A stretch of DNA of 64,000 nt from Dorea sp. AM10-31 (GCF_003435815.1 NZ_QTUV01000001.1:448581-512580), one strand, 5' to 3'. Shown: positions 35,134 through 44,258, counted from the stretch's first letter. Program-made: numbers and translations. The notes: generated from the sequence alone by a model not told the origin.

Positions 35134-36007
35134 CTTTATCACCTGCCTTTTCTCCAAAACACAGAAGAAATGCATCCTCCAGTGTTGTCTCCACCTGTAC
35201 TGCATTCCTTGCCGGCGGCGTCTTTGAAAGGACTCTTAGTTCCACTCCGTCGGCAACTGTCCTTACATTTCCAGTCAGATATTTCTTCATATAATTATTC
35301 AGTTCCCTTTTAGGAACAGTACAATTCCATACTGACATATCCATAGACAAAATAATCTCATCCGATGTTCCTGTATAGAAAAATTTTCCTTCTTTCATCA
35401 ATATGATTTCATTTGCCACGTATTCGACATCTGACACAATGTGGGTAGACAGCAGGACAAGGCGGTCTTCCGACAATTCACTGACCAGATTTCGGAACCG
35501 GATTCTCTCATTCGGATCAAGACCGGCGGTTGGCTCATCCAATACTAATATCCGCGGATCATTCAACATCGCCTGAGCAATTCCGACTCTCCGGATCATT
35601 CCCCCTGATAAAGTGCGCATCTTTTTTTTTCGCTTTTCAGCCATCCCGACCTGCTCTAGCAGTTTTAAAGCCCTTTTCTTTGCCACGATGGGACGGAGTC
35701 CTTTGATGGATGCAATATACATCATGTAGTCATACACTGAAAGATCCGGATAAAACCCGTAATTCTGCGGCAGATAACCGAGTATCCCTCTATAAGATGC
35801 TCCCAAACTGAAGATATCCTTTCCATTCCACAAGATTTCTCCGCTTGTCGGATTTATCGCTGTACACAGCATCCGCATCAAAGTGGTTTTCCCCGCTCCG
35901 TTTACTCCCAATAACCCATATACACCTTTCTCCATAGAATGTGTTACGTGATCTACTGCATGTACATCTCCATAAGCTTTTGTTACATTTTTAAATTGCA
36001 GTTCCAC
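35117..36007 (-). CDS. ABC transporter ATP-binding protein (ABC-2 type)
   Basis: 296 residues. Walker A GVNGAGKTTLMRML, Q-loop YLPQNYGFYP, signature LSGGMIRRVG, Walker B ILVLDEPTAGLDPNE and H-loop STHIV are intact. It is a paralog of the ATPase of the first module. The start lies inside the end of the upstream gene, consistent with coupling. With the neighbouring permease it likely exports or removes a membrane-active compound. Confidence 0.9.
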   Translation of the reverse strand: MELQFKNVTKAYGDVHAVDHVTHSMEKGVYGLLGVNGAGKTTLMRMLCTAINPTSGEILWNGKDIFSLGASYRGILGYLPQNYGFYPDLSVYDYMMYIASIKGLRPIVAKKRALKLLEQVGMAEKRKKKMRTLSGGMIRRVGIAQAMLNDPRILVLDEPTAGLDPNERIRFRNLVSELSEDRLVLLSTHIVSDVEYVANEIILMKEGKFFYTGTSDEIILSMDMSVWNCTVPKRELNNYMKKYLTGNVRTVADGVELRVLSKTPPARNAVQVETTLEDAFLLCFGEKAGDKDDVQI

Positions 36008-36755
36008 TCGACTTCACCTCCCAGTTTATTTCGCAGTTACATTGCGATTTGTGAACACAAAAGATCAGATAACCAAACGATATGATCAGCAAGCCAACCC
36101 AGATCGGTACCGAAATTTTCTGATAAATAGAATCTGTGGACACAATCAGCGTCCAAATCAGTATGCAGGATATACTTAGAAAAACAGCAATATGCTCCAT
36201 ATCATTCCATTTGCTATACAATAGTCGGAAACAGATACAACAGGAAACATTAAGCGGCACTAGAAAATCTATGATGATCCGGTATGCCGAAATCTGTAGT
36301 GTATAAACTGAAATACTGAAAAAAGCTGTAATCATAACCAGATCCACTGCTGCAAATAGCAATGTCCTTGCAGCACAGATCTGGCGCAGTGAATAGAATG
36401 CCGTTTTTTCGATCTCGACTGCAGAAAATCTCCGGTTCTTCCAGATTTCAGGTACGATCATCACAGAAAACATCACCGACATAGCCCCCAGTGTCCGCTC
36501 TGTATTTGCTCCTCCATCTGAGTCCGCCAGCAGAATCCAAAGCAGAAACAGGATTCCTCCCTGCAGGGCCCACCATCTTTTCTTGATAAATTTGAACTGC
36601 TCAAATAAAAATTCGAAATATGACGCCCGTCTGTTATCCTGACGGCTCACAATGTCTGAACACCGTTCCATTACTGTGCAAACTGCCGTTTCCTGTATAT
36701 ATTCCTTCTGTATCAAGGATTTATACTCCTTGATTTTTCTCTGATACTGCTTCAA
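35991..36755 (-). CDS. membrane protein of the ECF-sigma module
   Basis: 254 residues. The N-terminal 75 residues are soluble and charged (YQRKIKEYKSLIQKEYIQET), followed by five to six hydrophobic helices. Position directly after the ECF sigma gene, with a four-base overlap, and the soluble N-terminus facing the cytosol suggest it could act as an anti-sigma factor, but no zinc anti-sigma motif (HxxxCxxC) is seen. A transporter subunit is the alternative. Confidence 0.6.
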   Translation of the reverse strand: MKQYQRKIKEYKSLIQKEYIQETAVCTVMERCSDIVSRQDNRRASYFEFLFEQFKFIKKRWWALQGGILFLLWILLADSDGGANTERTLGAMSVMFSVMIVPEIWKNRRFSAVEIEKTAFYSLRQICAARTLLFAAVDLVMITAFFSISVYTLQISAYRIIIDFLVPLNVSCCICFRLLYSKWNDMEHIAVFLSISCILIWTLIVSTDSIYQKISVPIWVGLLIISFGYLIFCVHKSQCNCEINWEVKSSGTAI

Positions 36756-37267
36756 TCTCTTCCCTCCTCCAACTGTTTTGACAGTAATTCTTTTGCTTTC
36801 GAAACACGATATTTTACAAGTGATAATTTTATATGTAATAAATCAGAAATTTCTTTTTGTTTTAACCCCTGAAAGAAAAACAAGATTGCCGTCTCTTTTA
36901 TTTCTTCCGGAAGCAGATCCAACGCCCGTTCTACATCAAGCCGGATTTCTATTTCTGTCAGATTATCCTTTTCTATATCCGGCAACTGATCCAATAATAT
37001 TTCCTTCTTTTTTTTATAGTAGTTTTTAATGATATTTCCCGCTATGCTGTATAGATAGCTCTTCGCCTTTCCTATTTCAGCTCCGCTCATCAGCGCTCCG
37101 AAAAACCTCACAAAAGTTTCTTGTACCATATCTTCTGCACATTCTTGATTGTGGATGTGCAGAAAGCAATATTGATAGATAAAAGAATAATATTTTTCAA
37201 CAAACTGATTACCTGCATGGTTGTTGCCGTTTCTGATTTTCTGTAGTAATAAGAAGTCAGAAGTCAT
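36752..37267 (-). CDS. ECF-type RNA polymerase sigma factor
   Basis: 171 residues. Region 2 (YYSFIYQYCFLHIHNQECAE, then DMVQETFVRFF) and region 4 (IKETAILFFFQGLKQKEISD, then LLHIKLSLVKYRVSKAKELL) are clear. First gene of the module, with its own AT-rich upstream region. It probably directs transcription of the ABC genes behind it in response to a membrane signal. Confidence 0.9.
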   Translation of the reverse strand: MTSDFLLLQKIRNGNNHAGNQFVEKYYSFIYQYCFLHIHNQECAEDMVQETFVRFFGALMSGAEIGKAKSYLYSIAGNIIKNYYKKKKEILLDQLPDIEKDNLTEIEIRLDVERALDLLPEEIKETAILFFFQGLKQKEISDLLHIKLSLVKYRVSKAKELLSKQLEEGRD

Positions 37268-37370
37268 CTCATTCCTCCTTCCTCATTTGCCCCCTATATT
37301 TTACCCTCCTATATACTAAGACACCTAACAAGCATAAAAAGTTAGTTAAAGATAAATTATTTTTTAATTT

Positions 37371-38096
37371 TTATTTTAGAGTCTCGATATACTCCTCCAG
37401 ACACAATCCTTTTTTCTGCATTTCCAGGGCAGCATCCACCCCTACATACCTATAATGCCAGGGTTCATTGTTCACTCCTGTAATTTCTATCTTATTATCA
37501 GGATACCTTTTAATAAAACCATATTTATATGCATTATTGGCAAGCCATGTATAAACAGCATCCGAAGAACACTTGGACGTATCCGCATTGATATCAACGG
37601 CTATCCCAAGTTCATGCTCACTTGTTCCAGGTTCGGCAACATATTCTTTCGCAAGTTTTTTTGCCTCCCCACGTGAATAGCCTTCATCCTGATACTGCTG
37701 AATTCTCTCATTCATAATATCTTTCTGATCCTGAGTTGTCCTGTACCCTTCCCTTACAAATAATTCAAGTCCCTCAGCTCTGGCATCATCAAACATCTGC
37801 TGAAGCTGAGGATAGATTCTCGAATCCACTTTTTCTCCGTTTGATAATTCTGTGAGTTCTACCTCATAATTACGGGGAACACAATAATCGTCATTTACAA
37901 GAATCAAGTTCCATCCAAAAGAAGTATCAGCTTCCCTTCTAAATAGATTGAAACTGTTAATCATCGGAATTTCACCCTGAATCGCCATATACGAAACAGC
38001 CCGCAAAAGCACAAATCCCAATATAAACACTAAAGCAACCACAGCGATTTGCTTCAAAAGTCTCTTTCGCCTGGTATACCGTTTATAACTTCTCAT
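37371..38096 (-). CDS. VanY-like D-alanyl-D-alanine carboxypeptidase
   Basis: About 241 residues. A basic N-terminus and one membrane helix (about residues 15-35) anchor it outside the cell. The M15 metallopeptidase motifs SEHELGIAVDI (SxHxxGxAxD) and EPWHYRYVG (ExxH) are intact, so the zinc site and catalytic Glu are present. It trims the terminal D-Ala of cell-wall peptides. GAAGGTG lies 6 bases before the chosen ATG; a TTG 15 bases earlier is unlikely. It is a single gene flanked by 12-bp direct repeats. Confidence 0.9.
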   Translation of the reverse strand: MRSYKRYTRRKRLLKQIAVVALVFILGFVLLRAVSYMAIQGEIPMINSFNLFRREADTSFGWNLILVNDDYCVPRNYEVELTELSNGEKVDSRIYPQLQQMFDDARAEGLELFVREGYRTTQDQKDIMNERIQQYQDEGYSRGEAKKLAKEYVAEPGTSEHELGIAVDINADTSKCSSDAVYTWLANNAYKYGFIKRYPDNKIEITGVNNEPWHYRYVGVDAALEMQKKGLCLEEYIETLK

Positions 38097-38417
38097 GTTT
38101 ATCACCTTCAATCTGCTTTCAAATTTAATAATCTATATTTTATGACAATTCAGCATATAGAAAAGTTAGTTATTCGTGAAAATTATTTTTAAATTTAGAA
38201 CTTGCATAACCACTACGATGTAAAAACAGTTTAGAGGCATTTATGACAGAGATTGATTTTATCTGGTTTTCGACTTTCTCCACGAAAGTGGCAAAAAATA
38301 CCTGGCTACGAATTCCTTCGCTTAGGGCAAATCTGAAATCCTGAACGCTTTTATTCCTGTAGCCGACAAATTTGTCATCAACATAAGGCAAAAGCTTCAT
38401 TGAGGAATCTATTTCAT
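38097..38417. other. gap upstream of the ligA promoter
   Basis: AT-rich. AAAAGTTAGTTA at 38161 repeats 37337. A - strand frame of 84 codons (38170-38424) has no ribosome-binding site and no family match that I can see; I do not call it a gene. Confidence 0.4.
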
Positions 38418-38446
38418 TTGACATATACTACATCTAGTGTTATACT
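38418..38446 (+). promoter_or_regulatory. promoter of the ligA unit
   Basis: TTGACA, 17 bases, TATACT. The -35, spacer and -10 closely follow the ssb promoter at 18687 (ACATATrCTAyATCTwGTGT in both). Confidence 0.75.
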
Positions 38447-38591
38447 GTTCTTATATCAATTATTTGTGTCAATCCGGAAAGGATTTATCACACGCAGTTT
38501 AGGTTTGAAACGTAGTCAGGAGTTTTCCTATGCCCAACAAGCAGCAGGGACTTCTGGCTTTTTTTATTTTGCAGGAAACTGCATCTATTTT

Positions 38592-38623
38592 GAGAATGAA
38601 CATAAGCGTCATTCTCTTTTTTT
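38592..38623 (+). terminator. leader terminator upstream of ligA
   Basis: GAGAATG and CATTCTC form a perfect stem followed by TTTTTTT, about 80 bases before the ligA start. As with ssb, transcription must pass it. Confidence 0.8.
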
Positions 38624-38701
38624 ATGCCTGAACGCAGGGAAAGGAGGATTACGGAAACAAATGATTCCGGAACTGGCACGCCACAAAAGAAAGGAGACTC
38701 T

Positions 38702-40696
38702 ATGTCAGTCAAAAGAATTAAGAATCTTGTAAAACAACTCAATGAATACCGTCATGCCTACTACAATCAGGATGCCCCTCTGGTATCTGATGCCGAGTAT
38801 GACCGACTCTTTGACGAACTGAAGGAACTGGAGGAACAGACTGGTTTCATCCTGTCAAATTCTCCGACACAGACGGTTGGATATTATCCGGTCAGTGAAC
38901 TTGCCAAAGTCACCCATCCGATTCCACTGCTCTCGCTTGAGAAAACAAAACTGATTTCAGAGCTTTTAGATTTCATGAAAGGACAGGAAGTTCTCTTTAT
39001 GCTGAAACTGGACGGTTTGACTACCAAACTCATTTACGAAGATGGCAGACTGATTCAGGCTTCTACCCGTGGAGATGGTGAAGTGGGGGAAGATATTACA
39101 CACAATATCCCGGCATTTTTAAATGTACCGCTTACCATTCCACACAAAGAACGTCTGGTCATTACCGGTGAGTCTTTTATACCAACCAATGATTTTGAAC
39201 GTCTGAAAGATACTCTGCGTGATGGAAATGGAAAACCTTATAAAAACGGACGTAATTTTGCTTCCGGATCAGTACGAAGTCTTGATCCGAAGAACTGTAT
39301 CGGACGTTGTGTTCGCTTTCTTCCGTTCAATGTATTAGAAGGAATGGAGGATGTTCCCTTCCCGGACAGCAGAGCCTGCAAATTAGAAGGTTTAACACAC
39401 CTGGGCTTTGGTTACTGCCCGTTTTTCTCAATTTCAGGAACCGGACTTTCAAAAGAATATGCGGAGAAATTCATTCAGGAATTGGTATCCACAGCAGCAA
39501 ATTTACATCTTCCTATCGATGGCATTGTCATGATTTTTGACAGTCTCAGCTACTCCAAAAGCTGCGGAAAAACCGGACACCACTATAAGGACGGCCTCGC
39601 CTATAAGTTTGAGGATGATACCTACGAAACTTTCTTGCGTGAAATTGAATGGACACCGACCAGATTCGGAGAGATTGCTCCGGTCGGCATCTTCGATACC
39701 GTGGAGATTGACGGCTGTGATGTTTCCAGAGCTTCCCTTCATAATCTGACCTTTATCAAAAATCTGGAGCTTGTACCCGGATGCCGGATTCTTGTTTCCA
39801 AACGAAACATGATCATCCCACATATAGAGGATAATCTGGATCGTGGAAGGTATACCGACATCACGCCTCCGGTCTGCCCTTGCTGTGGTTCCAAAACCAG
39901 AACCTACAGCCGTAAGACCAGCGACGGTCGCACCGTAGAAACTCTGCATTGTGATAATCCGCAGTGCGACAGCCAGATCACAAGAAGGTTTGTCCATTTT
40001 GCCAGCAAGAAGGCAATGAACATCGAAGGACTGTCAGAAGCCACTTTAGAAAAATTCCTGAATCTGGGCTATCTGCACTCTTTTCAGGACATCTATCATC
40101 TGGAGGAACACCGGGAAGATATTGTGGCACTGGACGGATATGGTGAGAAATCTTTCGACCGCTTGTGGGAATCCATCAACGCCAGCCGGAGGACCAGCTT
40201 TGTCCGCTATCTGGTTTCCATGGATATTCCTATGATCGGCAGAACCAAAAGCCGGATTCTGGACACCGTATTTTCCGGAAATTTAACTGCATTTGAACAG
40301 GCGGCTGTCGGAGATTACGACTTCACTCAGTTAGAGGATTTTGGCGAAATCTTAAATCACAACATCCATTCCTGGTTTGCAGATGAAGCAAATCTTGATT
40401 TATGGAAAAACTTACAGAACGAATTCACATTTGAACAAAGAAAGGAAGAGACCATTATGACAAAAGAAAACAAATTTACAGGATGTACCATCGTAGCAAC
40501 AGGGAAACTGGAGCATTTTACCAGAGACGGTATCAACGATAAGATTCTGGAGCTTGGTGCCAAACCTGGCAGCTCTGTAACAAAGAAAACCGATTACCTG
40601 ATCTGCGGGGAAAAAGCCGGCAGCAAACTGGCAAAAGCCCAGAGCCTTGGTATTCCAATTCTTACAGAAGCTGAATTTTTGGAGATGATTGCATAA
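38702..40696 (+). CDS. ligA: NAD-dependent DNA ligase
   Basis: 664 residues; seals nicks using NAD. The adenylation domain has the catalytic Lys in LKLDGLTTK (KxDG motif, about residue 103). An OB fold, a four-Cys zinc finger (CPCCGSKTR...CDNPQCDS, about residues 390-420), helix-hairpin-helix repeats and a C-terminal BRCT domain (about 590-664) follow. AAAGGAG lies 6 bases before the chosen ATG; 26 upstream codons are in frame but lack a site. An extra ligase on a mobile element probably serves its own replication or transfer. Confidence 0.95.
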   Translation: MSVKRIKNLVKQLNEYRHAYYNQDAPLVSDAEYDRLFDELKELEEQTGFILSNSPTQTVGYYPVSELAKVTHPIPLLSLEKTKLISELLDFMKGQEVLFMLKLDGLTTKLIYEDGRLIQASTRGDGEVGEDITHNIPAFLNVPLTIPHKERLVITGESFIPTNDFERLKDTLRDGNGKPYKNGRNFASGSVRSLDPKNCIGRCVRFLPFNVLEGMEDVPFPDSRACKLEGLTHLGFGYCPFFSISGTGLSKEYAEKFIQELVSTAANLHLPIDGIVMIFDSLSYSKSCGKTGHHYKDGLAYKFEDDTYETFLREIEWTPTRFGEIAPVGIFDTVEIDGCDVSRASLHNLTFIKNLELVPGCRILVSKRNMIIPHIEDNLDRGRYTDITPPVCPCCGSKTRTYSRKTSDGRTVETLHCDNPQCDSQITRRFVHFASKKAMNIEGLSEATLEKFLNLGYLHSFQDIYHLEEHREDIVALDGYGEKSFDRLWESINASRRTSFVRYLVSMDIPMIGRTKSRILDTVFSGNLTAFEQAAVGDYDFTQLEDFGEILNHNIHSWFADEANLDLWKNLQNEFTFEQRKEETIMTKENKFTGCTIVATGKLEHFTRDGINDKILELGAKPGSSVTKKTDYLICGEKAGSKLAKAQSLGIPILTEAEFLEMIA

Positions 40697-40725
40697 CCAT
40701 CTCTGCAATAGATGAGAATTATTTT

Positions 40726-40755
40726 GAGGTGTGGCTGAAAGGCCGCACCTCTTTT
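40726..40755 (+). terminator. hairpin between ligA and NADAR
   Basis: GAGGTGTGGC and GGCCGCACCTC pair with one mismatch, followed by TTTT; it may reduce read-through to the next gene. Confidence 0.6.
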
Positions 40756-40773
40756 ACAAAGGAGGAATTTAGA

Positions 40774-41277
40774 ATGAATCAAACAAATACAAGCAAGCGC
40801 ATACCTACACAGATCAATGAATTTCGGGGAGATTATGCTTTTCTAAGCAATTTCTATCCGGCACCGGTCTCTTACATGGGACAAACCTATGCAAATAATG
40901 AAGCTGCTTTTCAAGCGCAGAAAACACTCTCTGCGAGAGAGCAACGCAAATTCTGTATTTTTCGGATGCATAATCCTTCTGATGCAAAGAAACTCGGCAG
41001 AGATCTTACATTACGCCCGGACTGGGAAAAAGTGAAAGTCCGGCTCATGTATGAAATCTGCATGTGCAAATTCATGCAGAACCCGGAACTCCGGGATAAA
41101 CTTCTTGCAACCGGAGAGTCCACACTTATTGAAGGAAACAACTGGGGTGACTATTTCTGGGGCAAAGTCAATAACTGCGGAGAAAACCAGTTAGGAATCA
41201 TCCTGATGGATGTACGTGCGAAGCTGCAGTGGAATGCAGAAACAGCGCCCAATAATATACCTCAATGTCTGCAATAA
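40774..41277 (+). CDS. NADAR-family protein (YbiA-like)
   Basis: 167 residues. FRGDYAFLSNFYPAPVSYMG, then NNEAAFQAQK and ESTLIEGNNWGDYFWGKV are the hallmark segments of NADAR (DUF1768) proteins. Known members hydrolyse N-glycosidic bonds, and some remove ADP-ribose from DNA guanine. AAAGGAGG stands 8 bases before the chosen ATG. It lies between the NAD-using ligase and an LPD11-like protein, so it could recycle NAD-derived products or repair ADP-ribosylated DNA; both are inference. Confidence 0.85.
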   Translation: MNQTNTSKRIPTQINEFRGDYAFLSNFYPAPVSYMGQTYANNEAAFQAQKTLSAREQRKFCIFRMHNPSDAKKLGRDLTLRPDWEKVKVRLMYEICMCKFMQNPELRDKLLATGESTLIEGNNWGDYFWGKVNNCGENQLGIILMDVRAKLQWNAETAPNNIPQCLQ

Positions 41278-41298
41278 AGGAAAGGATGGTCTAATAGA

Positions 41299-41772
41299 AT
41301 GAATGAAAATGCAAAAACAAAATTAGTGCTTGAGTATACTGGCATGGATGATTTTTCCTGTCCGGTATATAAGGACCAATTCGGAAAGTTGTGGAAGGAT
41401 ATTGACCTTGGCAAAGAGCCTGAACCGAATCTTTATTCTTTATCTTTTAACCATATTGATGGAGAACCTTCCCATCCCATACAGCAGGAGTACACATTTC
41501 ATCCGGCTCCGTATCAAAGAAGTTCCTATGAATTCGAGTACCGGATGTTAAGTAAATTACAGTCTGACTGTGAATACTATCTGGGCTACGGAAATCGCAG
41601 TCCGTCTATCCTATGCAATCATAGCGTTCAAAACCATATTGCCCGTATGAAAGAATTATGGAATGGTTTTCCCACAGATCAGAAACCGGAATGGCTGACC
41701 TGGGAACAGCTTCTTCAGTACGAAAAAGTAATGACAGAAACCGGAATACCCGTGAAGAACTGCTCAGACTAG
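41299..41772 (+). CDS. LPD11-like domain protein
   Basis: 157 residues. The C-terminal 80 residues (EYRMLSKLQSDCEYYLGYGN, then MKELWNGFPTDQKPEWLTWE) match the LPD11 domain, normally part of very large polyvalent proteins of phages and conjugative elements; here it is nearly alone. The N-terminal 75 residues (VYKDQFGKLWKDIDLGKEPE) look like another small domain from the same class. A weak AAAGGAAAGG lies upstream. Confidence 0.7.
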   Translation: MNENAKTKLVLEYTGMDDFSCPVYKDQFGKLWKDIDLGKEPEPNLYSLSFNHIDGEPSHPIQQEYTFHPAPYQRSSYEFEYRMLSKLQSDCEYYLGYGNRSPSILCNHSVQNHIARMKELWNGFPTDQKPEWLTWEQLLQYEKVMTETGIPVKNCSD

Positions 41773-41861
41773 ACAATTCATCATTTATCAGAAATTACCC
41801 TCTATATTATCCATTCATATTTTGATATAATAGGAACAGTTGAAAGAAAGGAGCATTTCCC

Positions 41862-43226
41862 ATGTATCTGAAAAGAAAAGTTTACGATCAGCTTCTGGAT
41901 TGGAAAAACGATACCGTCCACAGCACCTTGGAAGTGAATGGTGCCAGACAGGTCGGAAAAACATATATTATCAATAAATTTGCGGATGAGAACTTCAGGC
42001 ACAAGATCTACATTAACCTGTTTGATTTGTCCGGCAAACAATTTATGGAATGTTACAAAAAAGCCACAGACTGGACTCCCGGTACAAAACGACCGGAGCA
42101 GCCGCTTCACGATGCTTTTAAACTCTTCGATCCGGATTTTGAAGATACCAACGATACAGTCATCATTATTGATGAAATTCAGGAATCCTCAGAGATATTC
42201 AACCGTATCCGAGAATTTACCCGCTATTTTCAAGCGCATTTCATTGTAACTGGAAGTTATCTGGGACGTGTACTGGAACCGGAATTCAAATTCTCCAGTG
42301 GAGATATTACCAGTATCCGTATTTATACCCTTTCCTTTAAAGAGTTTTTGGAAGCATTGGATGACCAGCTTTTTCAGAAATATCTATCACTTCCACTGGA
42401 TCATGCAGATGACACCGTACCGGAACTATATGACGAATTAAAGAATGTTTACGACATCTATAGACAGATTGGCGGCTATCCAAAGGTTGTGGAAACATAC
42501 CTTAACACAAAAGACGTGGAAGCAGCTCAAAAAGAGCTTGTTAGAATCATCCGCATTTTCTTAAACGAATCTATGCGGTACTTTGATGACATCACAGATA
42601 TTAGTGTTTTTACCAACATCTTTTTAAGCATCTGCCGTATTCTGCTTCGTGAAAAGAAAGGATTAGATGAGGACAGTATAAGTGAAGAACTGCAAAAGCT
42701 CGTTACAAAGAATTACTCCAGTAATCTTTCTAAAGCAACCTGCTATCGTGCTATCAACTGGCTTTATCATTCTGGAATCATCGGTTTCTGTGGCAAAATC
42801 ACAGAACTGGACATCCTGAATTTCAAACCGGGAAGCCGCTGCTTCTTCATGGATCTTGGAGTTGCATATTATTATCTCTCCAGAACTGGTGCTACTGTAT
42901 CAACTATGGATGGCTCATTGAACGAAAACTATGTTTACATTAACTTGTCCAAACGCCAGGAATTCCCGGAAGAAATTATCTTTGAGACACCGGCTTTTGC
43001 TACTTATAAAGGTGGTGAAATTGATTTTGTAGCTCAGACATTGAAAACTCACATCCGCTATCTGATTGAAGTTAAAGCCGGTAAGGGAACTGCATCTACT
43101 GCCTTGAAGGCATTGGAACAGGGGAAGGCCCACAAACTATTGTATTTAAAAGGTGATACCAAAGGCGGAACCGCTGGGAATGTACAAACACTTCCCCTAT
43201 ACCTGCTGGAGCAATATCATTTTTAA
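41862..43226 (+). CDS. AAA ATPase with DUF4143 domain
   Basis: 454 residues. Walker A GARQVGKTYI and Walker B TVIIIDEIQES form the AAA_14 part. The C-terminal DUF4143 part ends with GGEIDFVAQ...RYLIEVKAGKG, a PD-(D/E)xK nuclease-like pattern. Proteins of this type are common on mobile elements and may act in DNA processing or defence; no activity is proven for most. AAAGGAGC precedes the ATG, and TATAAT at 41827 may be its -10. The third shared terminator follows. Confidence 0.85.
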   Translation: MYLKRKVYDQLLDWKNDTVHSTLEVNGARQVGKTYIINKFADENFRHKIYINLFDLSGKQFMECYKKATDWTPGTKRPEQPLHDAFKLFDPDFEDTNDTVIIIDEIQESSEIFNRIREFTRYFQAHFIVTGSYLGRVLEPEFKFSSGDITSIRIYTLSFKEFLEALDDQLFQKYLSLPLDHADDTVPELYDELKNVYDIYRQIGGYPKVVETYLNTKDVEAAQKELVRIIRIFLNESMRYFDDITDISVFTNIFLSICRILLREKKGLDEDSISEELQKLVTKNYSSNLSKATCYRAINWLYHSGIIGFCGKITELDILNFKPGSRCFFMDLGVAYYYLSRTGATVSTMDGSLNENYVYINLSKRQEFPEEIIFETPAFATYKGGEIDFVAQTLKTHIRYLIEVKAGKGTASTALKALEQGKAHKLLYLKGDTKGGTAGNVQTLPLYLLEQYHF

Positions 43227-43241
43227 TCTATAAAAGACTTC

Positions 43242-43268
43242 GAGCCGCCCATCCGGACGGCTCTTTTC
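43242..43268. terminator. shared terminator, copy 3
   Basis: GAGCCGCCCATCCGGACGGCTC followed by TTTTC between convergent genes; the flank CTTCGAGCCGCCCA is identical to copies 1 and 2. Confidence 0.8.
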
Positions 43269-43286
43269 ATCTATATTCTTGTATAT

Positions 43287-43649
43287 TTATTTTACTAACA
43301 GCGCATCATTCTTTGAAAGAAGATATATACAGTATTGATTCATACTGATGCCTTCTTTTTTTGAGTGTTCCGCCAGATCCCGGTGTAAGCTGCGTGGCAT
43401 CCTTATTTTAAACTGTCCCGAATACTCTTCCAGGCTTCCCGGTTCGTGAATCTCAATCCCTTCTTCCAGTGCAGCTTCTAACCATGCTTTTTTTGCATCC
43501 GCTGCATTTTCAACTGCCCTTTCTATCGTCTCTCCACAGGTGATGCATCCCGGCAGTTCCGGATAAGAAACCACAAATCCACCTTCATCCTTATCTTCCA
43601 CAATTTCCATGCGATAGGACATTGCCAAATAATCATTCAGTGTCTTCAT
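43287..43649 (-). CDS. hicB: HicB-type antitoxin
   Basis: About 120 residues. The N-terminal partial RNase-H fold has GFVVSYPELPGCITCGET; the C-terminus is a ribbon-helix-helix (KIRMPRSLHRDLAEHSKKEG). It should bind and neutralise HicA and repress the operon. Start chosen at the ATG inside the overlap with hicA. Confidence 0.88.
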   Translation of the reverse strand: MKTLNDYLAMSYRMEIVEDKDEGGFVVSYPELPGCITCGETIERAVENAADAKKAWLEAALEEGIEIHEPGSLEEYSGQFKIRMPRSLHRDLAEHSKKEGISMNQYCIYLLSKNDALLVK

Positions 43650-43890
43650 CGTTTTTCGCCTCACTTTCTACAATCTGCTTTACCATTTCAACATAAATTT
43701 TCTTGATTGGTTCGTGTTTCGGTATTGTTATCGGCTGGCATCCCGCTTTACGGAATGTATAATGGCTGCTCCCACTTCTCGGAGCATTTATCTCATATCC
43801 ATAACTTTCTAATACTTTTCTTAATTCATCAAAACGAAGGTCTTTCGATAATGAGCAAATTCTTGTCAATAGTTTATCCCATTTCGACAT
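43633..43890 (-). CDS. hicA: HicA-type toxin
   Basis: 85 residues. LRKVLESYGYEINAPRSGSS, then HYTFRKAG with the catalytic His, and ITIPKHEPIKKIYVEMVKQI fit HicA mRNA interferases, a double-stranded-RNA-binding-like fold. It precedes and overlaps hicB by 17 bases. An addiction module of the element. Confidence 0.88.
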   Translation of the reverse strand: MSKWDKLLTRICSLSKDLRFDELRKVLESYGYEINAPRSGSSHYTFRKAGCQPITIPKHEPIKKIYVEMVKQIVESEAKNDEDTE

Positions 43891-43892
43891 CT

Positions 43893-44249
43893 TTAATGCC
43901 TCCTATCTATAGTATATGTGGTGTCATATATGGTGTCAATCTGTTTTTCATCTTTCTTGGTCAAATAAGGCTGCAGCTCTTTCTTAGCATCCGCTACAAA
44001 TGCTTCTTTCCTCGCACTTACCATATATATCTTCCAGAGCATCAAATGCAGGATTTCCGCATCCACCACACTGCATTTCTTTTGAACCATGCGGATAAAC
44101 GGGCAGATTACTGTATTTGACAGCTTTTCTCCTTTAAGCAGCAGCTCCCCATCCGTTCCATATACTTCATACAGACATTCCAGAATACTCCTCAGATCTG
44201 TCACAAATCGGAAGGCGGGCTTTACATATTTCTTTTTGGCTTCCATCAT
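43893..44249 (-). CDS. hypothetical protein
   Basis: 118 residues, helical (YVKPAFRFVTDLRSILECLY, then FIRMVQKKCSVVDAEILHLM). GAGGAG lies before the double ATG. It ends two bases before hicA, so it may share its transcript. No family recognised. Confidence 0.55.
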   Translation of the reverse strand: MMEAKKKYVKPAFRFVTDLRSILECLYEVYGTDGELLLKGEKLSNTVICPFIRMVQKKCSVVDAEILHLMLWKIYMVSARKEAFVADAKKELQPYLTKKDEKQIDTIYDTTYTIDRRH

Positions 44250-44258
44250 CTATCTCCT

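Noticed and set aside
38170..38424. 84-codon - strand frame upstream of ligA
   Set aside because: No ribosome-binding site, overlaps the ligA promoter on the other strand, and no family pattern.
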